A stretch of DNA of 64,000 nucleotides from Acidobacteriota bacterium (GCA_025463135.1 JAOAPY010000030.1:62001-126000), one strand, 5' to 3'; shown: positions 18,725 to 27,383, numbered from the stretch's first letter. The notes: generated by a model from the letters alone, not told the origin. Translations and numbers: made by a program.

Positions 18725-18928
18725 ATGACCATAGAAGACATCGATCCACCGCCTCCCTCCGCGCCGCATGACCCGTCGAATCCTGATCCGGCCAATCCTC
18801 AACCGCTGCCTTTGCCGCCGGACTCCCAACCTCATCCGCCCGTGCGTGAGCCGGACGTGCCGCCCGATATTAAGCCCGAGCCGCAAGAACCCACGCGTAT
18901 TTTTGGGTTTGGCCTTTTGGAAGGCTAA
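18725..18928 (+). CDS. Small proline-rich acidic protein (hypothetical)
   Basis: A 67-residue frame reads MTIEDIDPPPPSAPHDPS... with repeated Asp/Asn-Pro and Pro-Pro units and a short C-terminal FGFGLLEG tail. Composition is unlike a random frame and resembles small Pro-rich proteins annotated in many soil bacteria, but there is no good ribosome site (the upstream is the heptamer array) and no domain. It may be a real intrinsically disordered peptide or a chance frame. Confidence 0.4.
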   Translation: MTIEDIDPPPPSAPHDPSNPDPANPQPLPLPPDSQPHPPVREPDVPPDIKPEPQEPTRIFGFGLLEG

Positions 18929-18957
18929 TGCTTCGGAGCCTTCAAGTTGTGTTGGTT

Positions 18958-19000
18958 ACCGGGTTCTATAAACATTTCTTTCCCACGGGACTGACAACCG
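18958..19000. repeat. Element family D, half copy
   Basis: GGGTTCTATAAACATTTCTTTCCC followed by GGGACTGACAACC matches the right end of the 47435-47607 copy. Confidence 0.65.
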
Positions 19001-19099
19001 TCATTCTGTTCTCCCGTGGCTTGGTCTTCCCATCGCGAATAATGCTCGACACCTTTTGCTGATTGAATAACGACTGACCTACTCGTCACCACCTATCCC

Positions 19100-19717
19100 T
19101 TGCTCAAAAATTTCCTGTTAACTTCATGGGCTTACGGTATCTTCCAATTCTTTCGGCGATTGGGACCGTTTGGATTGCTGATCCTCGGTTTGTTGGATTC
19201 ATCTTTTCTAATCCTGCCTTTTGGTAACGACCTGCTGCTGGTGGCTTTGCTCACTTCTATTCGTCCAGGACCAATCTGGATCCTTTATGTGGTCATGAGT
19301 GCGCTCGGTTCAGTGCTGGGCACCTTGATTGACGACATGCTGACACGCAAGACAGGCGAGAAGGGCTTGCGGAAATTCGTGAGTCCGAAACAAATCAGGA
19401 AACTCAAAAGCAAAATCGAAAAGCACGCTGGTCGAGTCGTCTTTGTGACCACGCTTCTGCCACCACCATTTCCTTTCACGGCAGTGATCATGACGGCAGC
19501 GGCCTTACAATACTCGCGCCGGAAAATGCTGTTATTGGTATTGGGCGGCAGGTTGATAAGGTTCACCCTGGTGGCCCTGCTCGCCCTCTACTTCGGCAAA
19601 AAATTGCTGGTATACGCAAGGCACTCCAACGCTTTCGAGTACTTGATGTATGCGATGCTTGCGATTGCCGTGGTGGGAGCGGGGTGGACGATTATGAAGT
19701 TAATAAAGAAGTCCTAA
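19100..19717 (+). CDS. VTT/DedA-family (YqaA-like) membrane protein
   Basis: The 205-residue protein has four to five hydrophobic segments (about 12-55, 58-80, 113-135, 142-168, 180-200). It carries the VTT-domain hallmarks: the early acidic site LGLLDSSFLILPFGND, and a re-entrant region with Pro/Phe run TTLLPPPFPFTAVIMTAAAL. DedA/VTT proteins act as lipid scramblases or flippases (for example for undecaprenyl phosphate). The TTG start is the only plausible initiator after an in-frame stop at 19064; the ribosome site is weak, so the start is uncertain. No operon partners. Confidence 0.78.
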   Translation: MLKNFLLTSWAYGIFQFFRRLGPFGLLILGLLDSSFLILPFGNDLLLVALLTSIRPGPIWILYVVMSALGSVLGTLIDDMLTRKTGEKGLRKFVSPKQIRKLKSKIEKHAGRVVFVTTLLPPPFPFTAVIMTAAALQYSRRKMLLLVLGGRLIRFTLVALLALYFGKKLLVYARHSNAFEYLMYAMLAIAVVGAGWTIMKLIKKS

Positions 19718-19796
19718 AGGTCTTGGGTCTTTGTGCTTTCGGACCTTTGGTTTTTGCGGGTCTGATTCCGACCGCAGCAAAGCCCAGACAACTTAG

Positions 19797-19944
19797 CACC
19801 GGGCAGTCAGGAAGGGGACCTTGTCCCCGCTGAACCTTGAATGCCTTCTCAAACTTTTCTGGTTAGATGAATGCTTAGGTTGAGATCAACTCTCTCTAAC
19901 CAGTGTAAGAGCGGGGACAGGGTCCCCTTCCTGACTGCCCGGTG
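19797..19944. repeat. Long inverted repeat, family G
   Basis: ACCGGGCAGTCAGGAAGGGG at the left (from 19797) and CCCCTTCCTGACTGCCCGGT at the right (to about 19944) pair over about 35 nt, continuing through the GACC/TGTCCCCGCT and AGCGGGGACA/GGTC stretches. About 80 nt lie between the arms. It is the main content of the 311-nt spacer between convergent genes. Confidence 0.85.
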
Positions 19945-19996
19945 TTTACTTGACCGTTCTTTCGCAGAAGTCGAAGTCAGACCGGCCTCAAAATTG

Positions 19997-20028
19997 AAGA
20001 CCAAAGACCAAAGCCCAAAACCAAAATA
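19997..20028. repeat. Heptanucleotide array (GACCAAA)n
   Basis: Four to five units GACCAAA/GCCCAAA directly before the stop codon of the UbiB-like gene. Confidence 0.6.
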
Positions 20029-21699
20029 TTATTCATCCGACGTCTTATCCTTAAATACAATCGCAAACACTAACCACAGTCCCATGCAGGCGGCGATGAG
20101 GAAAAAGATGATTGCCACGCCCGGGTAGCCGAGAATCTTGAAGGTGGTTTCCACGCGCGTCAGCAGCGCCGCGCCGACGATCAATGACGCTATGACCAAC
20201 CCCAGCGTGATGCGATTGGCGATCTTTTGAAAGGCCTCCAGCAAAAGATTTTCATCGATGGTATCCACCTTGATCCGGAGTTCATTGTTCGCCAGCAGGT
20301 GCAGGAACGTATTGACGCGCCCGGGCAGTTTCTCAAGCAATCCCTTCGCTTCGACGAGCAGGCGAAGTACGGCCGTGGGCGAAAAAGCTTTGGCCAGCCG
20401 CCGTTCCAGGATTTCCGTGGCATGACGCCGAATTGATTCCTTGGGATCGAATGAAGGATCGAGTATGTGGACGATCTGATCCAGGTTGAGCAGCGTTTTG
20501 GCAACCATCGTAAATTCAGACGGCATGCGAAAATTCGCTTGACCGGCAATGCGCGTAATTTCCAGGACCACGCGTCCGGCGTCAATGTCCTCCATGTTTG
20601 CGCCCTGGTGGCGTGCGACCAAATCGCTGACCTCGCGTCTGAACTTACTTTCGTCGAACCCGTTTTTGGCTTCACCCAACTTGATGGTGAATTGCGCGGC
20701 CTTGTCGCCAACTCCTTCACTGATGGCCATCAACAACTGCAACAACACGTCCTGATGCTCAGGCAGTACCTGGCCCACCATCCCCAGATCCAGCAGCGCG
20801 ATTTGTTGTTGATCAGTCAGAAACACATTGCCGGGATGCGGGTCGGCGTGAAAGAGGCCGTCAACCAGAATCTGCTGCAGGTATGCGCGAAACAGCTCTT
20901 CGGCGAGCATGGGCCCATCTAATTCAATATGGGCGAGGGGACTCAACGACGTGATCTTTTTACCGCGAATGTGCTCCATCGTAAGCACGCGCGAGGTGGT
21001 GTAGTCCTCGATGGGCGTAGGCACGACGATCGTTTCTATGTCCGCGAGGTTGTTTCCGACGGTGATCAGATTGCGAGCTTCGATGCGGTAATCGAGCTCT
21101 AATAAAAGGTTTTTGCGAAACTCGGCAAGGATGCGTTGGAACTCGTAACGCTTTCCCAGTTGCGTGTGGTTGTCCAGAAATTCAGCAATTTCTGAAAGAG
21201 CTTCAAAGTCTTTGCCAATCTGCGCCCGGATGTTGGGACGCTGCACCTTGACGACCACCACCCGACCGTCTCGCATGACGGCGCGATGCACCTGGCCCAG
21301 CGAGGCCGCGGCAATGGGTACCGGATCGAATTCAGCAAAGGCCTTGGACAAACGTACGCCCAACTCCGAAGTGACAAGTTCTTCAATTTCAGTGAAGGGG
21401 AACGGTTCGACATCGTCCTGCAGGCGCGCCAAAGCATCGAGGTAAGGCGCGGGTAACAGATCGGCGCGCGTGGAAAGCAGTTGGCCCAGCTTAATAAAAG
21501 TCGGGCCCATGGCCTCCAGATCTTTGGCCAACTCGTTCGCGCTGGGGACAATGCCAGTCTCAGCATCGGTCGACTCGTCCTGCAGAATCGCATCATCCAG
21601 ACTCGCGGAGTTGATTAGATCCGAGCGGCCGTACTTGATGAAGAGTCTGCCGATATCCTTGTATCGCTTCAGGTGATCAGGTTTTAAAGAGATTCCCAT
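20029..21699 (-). CDS. ubiB: ABC1/UbiB atypical kinase
   Basis: UbiB proteins are membrane-anchored ATPases needed for ubiquinone/isoprenoid lipid metabolism. Signatures: KxGQ motif FIKLGQLLSTR near residue 77, Ala-rich loop AAASLGQVH near 130, VKVQRP with the ATP-site Lys near 150, catalytic HADPHPGN near 285 and metal-binding LLDLGMVG near 305. Two C-terminal transmembrane helices (about 500-550) complete the usual architecture. The start at 21699 (MGISLKPDHLKRYKDIGRLF) is preferred because the family begins there; the frame extends 15 codons upstream without similarity. Lone gene; in an organism with menaquinone it could act on other prenyl lipids. Confidence 0.9.
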   Translation of the reverse strand: MGISLKPDHLKRYKDIGRLFIKYGRSDLINSASLDDAILQDESTDAETGIVPSANELAKDLEAMGPTFIKLGQLLSTRADLLPAPYLDALARLQDDVEPFPFTEIEELVTSELGVRLSKAFAEFDPVPIAAASLGQVHRAVMRDGRVVVVKVQRPNIRAQIGKDFEALSEIAEFLDNHTQLGKRYEFQRILAEFRKNLLLELDYRIEARNLITVGNNLADIETIVVPTPIEDYTTSRVLTMEHIRGKKITSLSPLAHIELDGPMLAEELFRAYLQQILVDGLFHADPHPGNVFLTDQQQIALLDLGMVGQVLPEHQDVLLQLLMAISEGVGDKAAQFTIKLGEAKNGFDESKFRREVSDLVARHQGANMEDIDAGRVVLEITRIAGQANFRMPSEFTMVAKTLLNLDQIVHILDPSFDPKESIRRHATEILERRLAKAFSPTAVLRLLVEAKGLLEKLPGRVNTFLHLLANNELRIKVDTIDENLLLEAFQKIANRITLGLVIASLIVGAALLTRVETTFKILGYPGVAIIFFLIAACMGLWLVFAIVFKDKTSDE

Positions 21700-22034
21700 T
21701 TTTCCGTCAGGCTCCAGCGGGCAGCAGTGATCGCGTCGGCGCACTTTGGCGCCGCAATTAACAGGCAGCAGCCTATGCTCTCAGCGAGAATCCTTCAAGT
21801 GCTGTTCCCTTAATGTTGGTTCGGCAAACTCGCAGTTGTAGACGGTCATTTGTTGGCATTCAATTTGCCCCCAGTGTGCTGAGCGGGGAATAAAGAGCGA
21901 CAAACACGCGAACCGAACCAGAAGAGAACGCACGGTTTAGACTTCGTGTATGGAAAATAACCAACGTGATAAGTGGCCCTTGAGTCACAGCTGTGATTAT
22001 GCGCGAGTCCAACCAACAGAGGAGATAATTATTT
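21700..22034. other. Divergent spacer, nothing recognised
   Basis: 335 nt lie between the UbiB-like gene and a small membrane-protein gene transcribed the other way. A minus-strand frame at 21860-22261 overlaps the small gene and is judged a shadow. Promoters must lie here but none is assignable. Confidence 0.35.
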
Positions 22035-22196
22035 ATGGCCGACAATGACAATGGTGGCGGCGGCAGCGCCGGAGTAGTGGCGATCGTCGCCGTTTTTGTG
22101 CTGGTGATTCTGGCGATTCTTTTTGTGTTCCGCGGTCGACTATTGAACCGCGGGGGCACACAAAAAATCGATGTGAACGTCACGACTCCGAAGTAG
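22035..22196 (+). CDS. 53-residue single-pass membrane protein
   Basis: An Asp/Gly-rich head ([13 protein letters not shown]) is followed by one hydrophobic helix (about residues 14-32), a basic stop-transfer ([10 protein letters not shown]) and a short polar tail ending TTPK. A good ribosome site (GAGGAG at 22018-22023) precedes the ATG by about eleven bases. Small size prevents family assignment. Its place at the head of a run of stress-type genes suggests an envelope stress role, by inference only. Confidence 0.7.
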   Translation: MADNDNGGGGSAGVVAIVAVFVLVILAILFVFRGRLLNRGGTQKIDVNVTTPK

Positions 22197-22251
22197 AGTG
22201 CATCTTTCCCGGCAGAGCTCTCCAGGCCCTCGCTGGAAAGTTTATTTTTCG

Positions 22252-22962
22252 ATGGCACCACAAAATCTTAGACGGCGAAATCATGATCTACATGGCAATG
22301 CGCCTGACCACGCGGTGGCAGCGCTGCTTTTGATCGATGTTATCAACGATCTTGAATTCGACGGAGGAGCGGAACTCTTAACACACGTACTTGCAGCTGC
22401 CGAACAGATTGCCGCTCTAAAGAAGCGTTGCCGGCAGGCGCGCGTGCCCGTCATCTACGTCAACGATAATTTCGGCAAGTGGCAGTCTGATTTCAAAAAG
22501 ATCGTCGCCCATTGTCTCGAGGACGATGTTCGGGGCAAACCAATCGCGCAGTTGCTCGCTCCGGAAGACGACGATTACTTTGTCCTGAAGCCAAAGCATT
22601 CAGGGTTCTTTTCTACCACGTTGGATCTGCTGTTGCAGTATCTCGGTGTCGAGACGCTGATCCTGACGGGTATTGCGGGTAATAACTGTGTGCTGTTTAC
22701 GGCGAATGATGCGTACCTGCGGGACTTTAACCTGCTGGTACCAGCGGATTGCGTCGCCTCGATTCGGCAACAGGAAAATGAGTATGCGTTGAAACAGATG
22801 CGGCAGGTTTTGAAGGCCGATGTGCGGCGCTCAACCGAGATTGACTTCAAAGAACTAATGGCAGCCGCAGCGGAACAGGAGCAGCCACTTGAAAGGGAAA
22901 ATGACGATGGCAGTAAAGAACAGCGGAGAAAAGCGGCAACAGAAAGTGGGCATTCCAGCTAA
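22252..22962 (+). CDS. Isochorismatase-like cysteine hydrolase
   Basis: The fold and triad of the isochorismatase superfamily are visible: catalytic Asp in LLIDVINDLEF, Lys in VLKPKHSGFF, and nucleophile Cys in GIAGNNCVLFTA; the DAYLRDF block follows. Members hydrolyse amides or carbamoyl compounds (nicotinamidase, ureidoacrylate amidase, others), and the substrate here cannot be told. A GTG at 22198 in the same frame is an alternative start, but the ATG at 22252 fits the family better. The hydrophilic C-terminal 40 residues run beyond the domain and overlap the next gene by about 55 nt. Confidence 0.83.
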   Translation: MAPQNLRRRNHDLHGNAPDHAVAALLLIDVINDLEFDGGAELLTHVLAAAEQIAALKKRCRQARVPVIYVNDNFGKWQSDFKKIVAHCLEDDVRGKPIAQLLAPEDDDYFVLKPKHSGFFSTTLDLLLQYLGVETLILTGIAGNNCVLFTANDAYLRDFNLLVPADCVASIRQQENEYALKQMRQVLKADVRRSTEIDFKELMAAAAEQEQPLERENDDGSKEQRRKAATESGHSS

Positions 22963-23230
22963 ACGCCGGGGTCAGCAAATGGGTTTTGCGGGACAGCCGG
23001 ATCAGAATCGCGAAAGAGCAAGTGATACGCCGGCGCTGCGTGGACGTCTGAAGAGCGCCAACAAAATGTTTGGCGACCCCTCTTCTCAAGAGATTGGCAC
23101 CAGCCCGGCTTCTGCGCGCAGCAACTCGCCATCCGTTGGCGCGATGAATACCGGCGGCCATCCCGGCGAAACGACCGGAGAAAGAGTATTCAAACGGGCA
23201 CGTAAAACGCGACGGAAAGTAAGTAGCTAA
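22907..23230 (+). CDS. Small basic hydrophilic protein (hypothetical)
   Basis: This 107-residue, Lys/Arg/Gly/Ser-rich protein has no signal or membrane segment. It carries short stretches reminiscent of stress-associated disordered proteins (GIPAKRRGQQMGFAGQPDQNR, GAMNTGGHPGETTG). A ribosome site (GAAAGGG, 22891-22897) lies nine bases before the chosen ATG, within the end of the isochorismatase-like gene, implying coupled expression. No family recognised. Confidence 0.55.
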   Translation: MAVKNSGEKRQQKVGIPAKRRGQQMGFAGQPDQNRERASDTPALRGRLKSANKMFGDPSSQEIGTSPASARSNSPSVGAMNTGGHPGETTGERVFKRARKTRRKVSS

Positions 23231-23239
23231 GCCGAGCAT

Positions 23240-23350
23240 TCTTAGAACTCGACTTGTCCGTTTAGAAAGACTTGTCCGCCCGGTTTCGCAAGAAAAACTG
23301 TCAGTTACGGTTCGATGTGTCTCGCTCGCGGGCGGACACAATAAATCCGC
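23240..23350. repeat. Repeat with GTCCGCCC/GGGCGGAC arms
   Basis: CTTGTCCGCCCGG near 23270 and CGGGCGGACA near 23329 form inverted arms. Related words occur inside hypF at 30992-31018, and a TTTAGAAAG-GACTTG word recurs at 33788 and 48380-48500. Confidence 0.55.
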
Positions 23351-23453
23351 CCCTACTTCTTAGCACATCCCGGCATCCAGCTTGCCTATTGACCTAATAC
23401 CCGACTCTGATCATCCGAAAACGATACAAGCCATTAAATCAAGGAGGCAACAA

Positions 23454-23678
23454 GTGAATAAGAATCAACCTGGAAGCAAGCCTGAAGAGACGGACCGCGA
23501 TTCCCACACGACCGACGCTGAGTTGAATACAAACAAACAGGACCGCGCCGGAGATTTTGGTAATTCGGGGCAGTTCGCTCCCGGAGGTTATTACAACCAG
23601 CAGGGCGCGGCTAAACCGGATCGGGTCGACCTGGACGAAGAACTTGCGCCGCGGCGACAACTTGGCAACCGTCAGTAA
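23454..23678 (+). CDS. Small acidic hydrophilic protein (hypothetical)
   Basis: A 74-residue disordered-looking protein rich in Asn, Gln, Asp and Gly ends in ELAPRRQLGNRQ. The GTG start is chosen for the perfect AGGAGG at 23442-23447 six bases upstream; the frame opens earlier (23382) with no ribosome site. Composition resembles hydrophilin-type stress proteins; no family recognised. Confidence 0.6.
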   Translation: MNKNQPGSKPEETDRDSHTTDAELNTNKQDRAGDFGNSGQFAPGGYYNQQGAAKPDRVDLDEELAPRRQLGNRQ

Positions 23679-23732
23679 ACCGTCTCACGAGAAAATGAAT
23701 GGGGAGAGCGAACATCTGAAAGGAGATTGATC

Positions 23733-24314
23733 ATGGCAACGAACGCAGGGACGAATCTGGCCGGGAAATTAATTGCGATTCTCGTAACCGACGGATTTGA
23801 ACAAATCGAACTAACGGATCCGAAAGAGGCATTAGAGCACGCCGGCGCAATCACGCACATCGTTGCCCCTGACTCCGGTAAAGTGCAGGGTTGGAATCAT
23901 GACGACAAAGCGGACAAGTTCACCGTGGATGTGACGTTGGATGAAACCAAAGACCACAGTTACGACGCATTAGTACTGCCGGGCGGCGTCAGGAACCCCG
24001 ACGTGCTGCGAACAATTCCCGCTGCAGTCGAGTTCATAAAAAGCTTCTCCGGCAACGGCAAACCGATCGCCGCAATTTGTCATGGACCGTGGACGCTGAT
24101 TGAAGCCGATGCGGTGCGGGGACGAACCATGACCTCATGGCCTTCCTTGAAAACAGATCTCAGGAATGCCGGTGCTCGCTGGGTGGACGAAGAAGTGGTT
24201 GTGGATGACGGCTTAGTGACCAGTCGCAAACCTGATGACCTGCCGGAGTTCAATCGGAAGATGATTGAACTGTTCGCAAGCGGTTGGCAACCGAAAGCCA
24301 GGGCCGCCGGTTAA
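23733..24314 (+). CDS. DJ-1/PfpI family protein
   Basis: The class I glutamine-amidotransferase-like fold of the PfpI/YhbO group is present. The nucleophile Cys lies in AAICHGPW near residue 114, the acid residue Glu in TDGFEQIEL near 23, and ALVLPGGVRNPD precedes the elbow. Homologues such as YhbO and PfpI protect against carbonyl and oxidative stress (glyoxalase/deglycase or chaperone activity debated) or act as hexameric peptidases. The ATG at 23733 is preferred to a TTG six bases upstream because AGGAG (23721-23725) is correctly spaced. It follows two small stress-type genes on the same strand. Confidence 0.88.
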   Translation: MATNAGTNLAGKLIAILVTDGFEQIELTDPKEALEHAGAITHIVAPDSGKVQGWNHDDKADKFTVDVTLDETKDHSYDALVLPGGVRNPDVLRTIPAAVEFIKSFSGNGKPIAAICHGPWTLIEADAVRGRTMTSWPSLKTDLRNAGARWVDEEVVVDDGLVTSRKPDDLPEFNRKMIELFASGWQPKARAAG

Positions 24315-24708
24315 GCCGCTGGTTGAGGTGCACTTTCTAAATCTAAGTCCTAACGTTGCAAACCTATGAAGAGCGCACCTTCATAACAGTACAAACGGCA
24401 TAAAAGCGTACAGGGCAAACCCACTTTGGATTCAATAGAAAGAACCCCGTTTTGTTAAGAAACCTAAGCTCTTTAGTGTGAATCCAATTCAATCAATGTT
24501 ACGGAATAGCAGTTGCCATCCCCATTTAAGTCCGATGCTATTTATGTGAAGGATCTGGTGACGAAGCGATGCTCACCCTGGTTATGCCTCGCATGGCGAC
24601 GACGGCGCTTTCGATCGAAAGCAATCAGCGCCGCCCGCGATCATAGTAGATGGTTCGACCGCAAGGTCAGTGAGCGAATTCCATTTTGACGGTTGAGGAG
24701 AAAAAGAC
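24315..24708. other. Spacer without recognisable features
   Basis: 394 nt of moderately AT-rich DNA upstream of the BON-domain gene contain no element of the families seen elsewhere and no gene. It is likely promoter DNA. Confidence 0.4.
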
Positions 24709-25311
24709 ATGGCCTACGACGAACAGGAAACCAAACGCAGCAGAGTGGTGGTGGAAACGCCTAATACGCGCCGCGAAGTGACGCGGACGGAACGAGATTA
24801 CACTCCGGACCGTGGGGGGACTTCGACAGCGACTATTGCCGTCGTGGTAATCCTGGCCATCGGTGTGGTCGTCTTGTTATTGGTGCTGGTTATGAATCGG
24901 CAAACAAACGACAACGCGAACCTCGCAGCTCAGCAGCAACCAGCTCAGCAAGCGCCGGTAGTTGTGCAGCAGCCTGCGCCGCAACAACAGCCGCCGATCA
25001 TCGTGCAACAGCCCGCTGCCGCACCCGCGTCGCAGCCGCCCATTATCGTGAATCCGCCCGCATCAGGTGGTTCGACCGCTCCTGCAGCGGCCGTACCGGA
25101 CGACGGCAGCATTCAGTCTGAGGTAGACAAGCGGCTGCAAAAAGATTTTGCAGTAGCCGCGTTGGACATCACCGTGAGTGTGCAAAACGGAAAAGCCATG
25201 CTGGTGGGTACAGTGAAATCGGATCAATTGAAGAAACAGATCGAAAGAGCAGTGTCCGCGGTAAAGGGAGTGAAGGGAGTTGATAACCAGCTGGTGGTAA
25301 GCGCTGGATAA
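24709..25311 (+). CDS. Membrane-anchored BON-domain protein with Gln/Pro linker
   Basis: A cytoplasmic basic head (about 1-38) is followed by one transmembrane helix (about 42-64, IAVVVILAIGVVVLLLVLVM). A long Gln/Pro/Val linker (about 75-130, repeats of VVQQPAPQQQPP type) spans envelope space. A single C-terminal BON domain (about 135-200) ends VKGVKGVDNQLVV. A ribosome site GAGGAGAAA precedes the ATG. The layout suggests a periplasmic phospholipid- or wall-binding module tethered to the inner membrane. Confidence 0.82.
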   Translation: MAYDEQETKRSRVVVETPNTRREVTRTERDYTPDRGGTSTATIAVVVILAIGVVVLLLVLVMNRQTNDNANLAAQQQPAQQAPVVVQQPAPQQQPPIIVQQPAAAPASQPPIIVNPPASGGSTAPAAAVPDDGSIQSEVDKRLQKDFAVAALDITVSVQNGKAMLVGTVKSDQLKKQIERAVSAVKGVKGVDNQLVVSAG

Positions 25312-25365
25312 GTCAGCTACAAATTTGGCCCACCAAGTCCTGTGATCATTGGGGCAAAAAACCGG

Positions 25366-25405
25366 AGCCTGGAGTCGAGCGTAGCGCAACTCCAGGCTTC
25401 TTTCG
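25366..25405 (+). terminator. Probable rho-independent terminator
   Basis: AGCCTGGAGT (25366-25375) pairs with ACTCCAGGCT (25389-25398) and is followed by TCTTTC, 55 nt after the BON gene. The U tract is short, so strength is uncertain. Confidence 0.5.
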
Positions 25406-25430
25406 GAGTGCGAGGTTCGATGAGCTTTAT

Positions 25431-25533
25431 TTAGCTTGTCGTAACGCCGCGACAAACTAAATTAGCTTATCGTAACGCCGCGACAAACTAAATTAGCTTA
25501 TCGTAACGCGGCGACAAACTAAAGTTTGTCGGA
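25431..25533. repeat. Three 31-nt tandem units (family C relative)
   Basis: Units at 25431-25461, 25462-25492 and 25493-25523 differ at one or two bases (TTAGCTTRTCGTAACGCSGC...). The array ends with AGTTTGTCGGAC as in other family C copies. Each unit contains CGTAACGCCGCG and a GACAAACTAA word. The rest of the spacer to 25734 shows no gene. Confidence 0.9.
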
Positions 25534-25734
25534 CATTTGCGTCGAAAGTGACCCACTACCGAAGAAGCAGGCGCCGTTGACGAGGCGCGGCGGCGGGCCG
25601 CCGCGGACCAAAGCGGTGACCGGTCCCAGAATAGGGCGCTACGCAAAATCTTGCGGATTCAAGACAATGCGAGTACTCTGACATCACGTCCCCGCGAGCC
25701 CTTAAGAGTTCTTACAACTGAAGGCACGAAACCC

Positions 25735-27009
25735 GTGAAAGCGCTGCTTTGTTTTCTTGCAATTGTCGTCACCCTGGTGGCAGCAACCTATTCCACCGCG
25801 CAAACTACTAATTCCTGGCTGACTGAAGCTGAACGCGCCCGGTTCGAGCAGTTGCGCGATAGCGGGTTCGAGGCACTTTACAATCTGGAATATACGAAAG
25901 CGCGGGAAAGTTTTGCCGAGATGGAACGCTCGTTCCCGACGCATCCAGCCGGGTCCCAATTTCTCGCCAGCGCTCTCTGGATCGAAACTCTTCATAAGAC
26001 CCGTCGTCTGCAGTCCTCGCTTTTCACTTCCAGATCGTTTTATTCGAACAGCGACGAAAAGGTCGATCCAAAAGTCGTCGAGCAGTTTCGCAACTGGACC
26101 CGCGCGTCAAAGAAACTTTCCGAAGCGAGGTTGAAACAATACCCGCAGGATCTGGAGGCGCTCTATTTTCTCGGCTCTACTGAAGGGCTCAAAGCTTCGT
26201 TTGAAGAAGCGGTAGAGCGTCGTCACGTAGCTGCCTTGCGGGACGGCTCAGATGCTGTCGATCATCACCGCCAGATCATCAAGCTGGACCCGAACTATCG
26301 TGATGCGGAAATAACAATTGGTCTTTACGAGTACGTGGTTGGCTCGCTGCCTTTGCCGGCCAAGATCCTGGCGGGAATTACCGGCGCGCGTGGTTCAAAG
26401 AAAAAGGGCATCGCCAAAATTGAACGTGTTGCGCAGGAAGGTCGCATGGCCCGCGACCAGGCCAGGACCTTACTGATTGTTCTTTACACGCGCGAAAAGC
26501 GGTATAGCGATGCGGCGGCGACGGCGCGCGAGTTGTCGAACAAGTATCCCCGCAATTACATCTATCGATTAGAAGCTGCCGATGCCCTGGTCCTGCAAGC
26601 TGAGTGGAACAAAACAAATCACGCCGCGGCAAACTCCACCGCCGAAGAAGAAGCATTCGGCATTTTTGAGTCACTGTTGCATGACAAGGCCGTCGCCGAT
26701 ACCGCGGCGCGTTCATTTGATTTGATTCACTTCGCCTATGGCGAGGCGCTGATCAGGGCCGGCAAATTTGAGCAGGCTGCCGAAGAATTTATGGCGGCGA
26801 CGAAAGTTGAAAATGCCGATCAGGGGTTGGCGACCATGGCCCATCTTTTCGCCGGTCGCGCGCTCGATGCCGCCAACAAGCGGGAACAGGCTCTGGCCCA
26901 ATATCGGGTCGTGTTATCGCGGCCTGATGTTTTCGAAGCTCACGACGAAGCACACAAAGGCCTGCGCGATCCCTTCAAAGCCGATGCCGCCCGTTTGAAT
27001 CTACGCTGA
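25735..27009 (+). CDS. Exported tetratricopeptide-repeat protein
   Basis: The signal peptide (VKALLCFLAIVVTLVAATYSTAQ) gives a mature protein of about 400 residues built of helical repeats (for example FEALYNLEYTKARESFAEMERSFP and FEQAAEEFMAATKVENADQGLATMAHLFAGRALDAANKREQALAQYRVVL). TPR arrays mediate protein-protein contacts. The GTG at 25735 is taken as start because it opens the signal peptide; a TTG at 25651 in frame would add 28 residues. Partner unknown. Confidence 0.8.
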   Translation: MKALLCFLAIVVTLVAATYSTAQTTNSWLTEAERARFEQLRDSGFEALYNLEYTKARESFAEMERSFPTHPAGSQFLASALWIETLHKTRRLQSSLFTSRSFYSNSDEKVDPKVVEQFRNWTRASKKLSEARLKQYPQDLEALYFLGSTEGLKASFEEAVERRHVAALRDGSDAVDHHRQIIKLDPNYRDAEITIGLYEYVVGSLPLPAKILAGITGARGSKKKGIAKIERVAQEGRMARDQARTLLIVLYTREKRYSDAAATARELSNKYPRNYIYRLEAADALVLQAEWNKTNHAAANSTAEEEAFGIFESLLHDKAVADTAARSFDLIHFAYGEALIRAGKFEQAAEEFMAATKVENADQGLATMAHLFAGRALDAANKREQALAQYRVVLSRPDVFEAHDEAHKGLRDPFKADAARLNLR

Positions 27010-27077
27010 CTTCCGCTCGTTGGCTTATTCTTATATCGTTCATTTAGCGCTATCTAAACGGGTGAGTAATCAAGGCA

Positions 27078-27110
27078 AAGATCGAAGATCGAAGACCAAA
27101 GACCAAACGT
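27078..27110. repeat. Heptanucleotide array (GATCGAA then GACCAAA)
   Basis: Two GATCGAA and two GACCAAA units in direct continuation, the same two unit types as in the 14.4-kb array. Confidence 0.7.
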
Positions 27111-27117
27111 GGATTCA

Positions 27118-27330
27118 AATGACAAGTGCAACAGGTGTCTTCGTTTCGCTCCAGAGGAGCGAGATGTTTATAGGTAAGAACGTCCGTCCAAAGATCTTCG
27201 CTCCGCCAGGAGCGAAATCTGACAGCGAAATCTTCACCGGGGCAGGCAAAAGCGATTGCGCTCCTTCGGAGCTTAGGACTAAAGAAATGACCGCCAAGCT
27301 ATAAACATCTCGCCCCTCTGGGGCTAAGCA
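27118..27330. repeat. Element family D, copy 2
   Basis: The left hairpin CGCTCC-AGA-GGAGCG plus AGATGTTTATAGG (27148-27173) is mirrored by CTATAAACATCTCG with CCCC-TCT-GGGG at 27300-27327. The interior is similar to 10615-10710. It fills the 374-nt spacer before the glycosylase stop; a plus frame at 27020-27304 through it is rejected. Confidence 0.78.
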
Positions 27331-27383
27331 ACCACAACGTTTTGATGCACTTCCAAGTCGAATCCGCGAAAGACCATCTGTAC

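Noticed and set aside
21860-22261. 133-codon minus-strand frame
   Set aside because: It covers the small membrane-protein gene on the plus strand, which has a better ribosome site and composition.
25431-25533. Possible mini CRISPR array (three near-identical 31-nt repeats)
   Set aside because: Units are contiguous with no spacers between them, there are no cas genes, and the unit is part of a dispersed intergenic element.
27020-27304. 94-codon frame downstream of the TPR gene
   Set aside because: Made of heptamer array and family D element.
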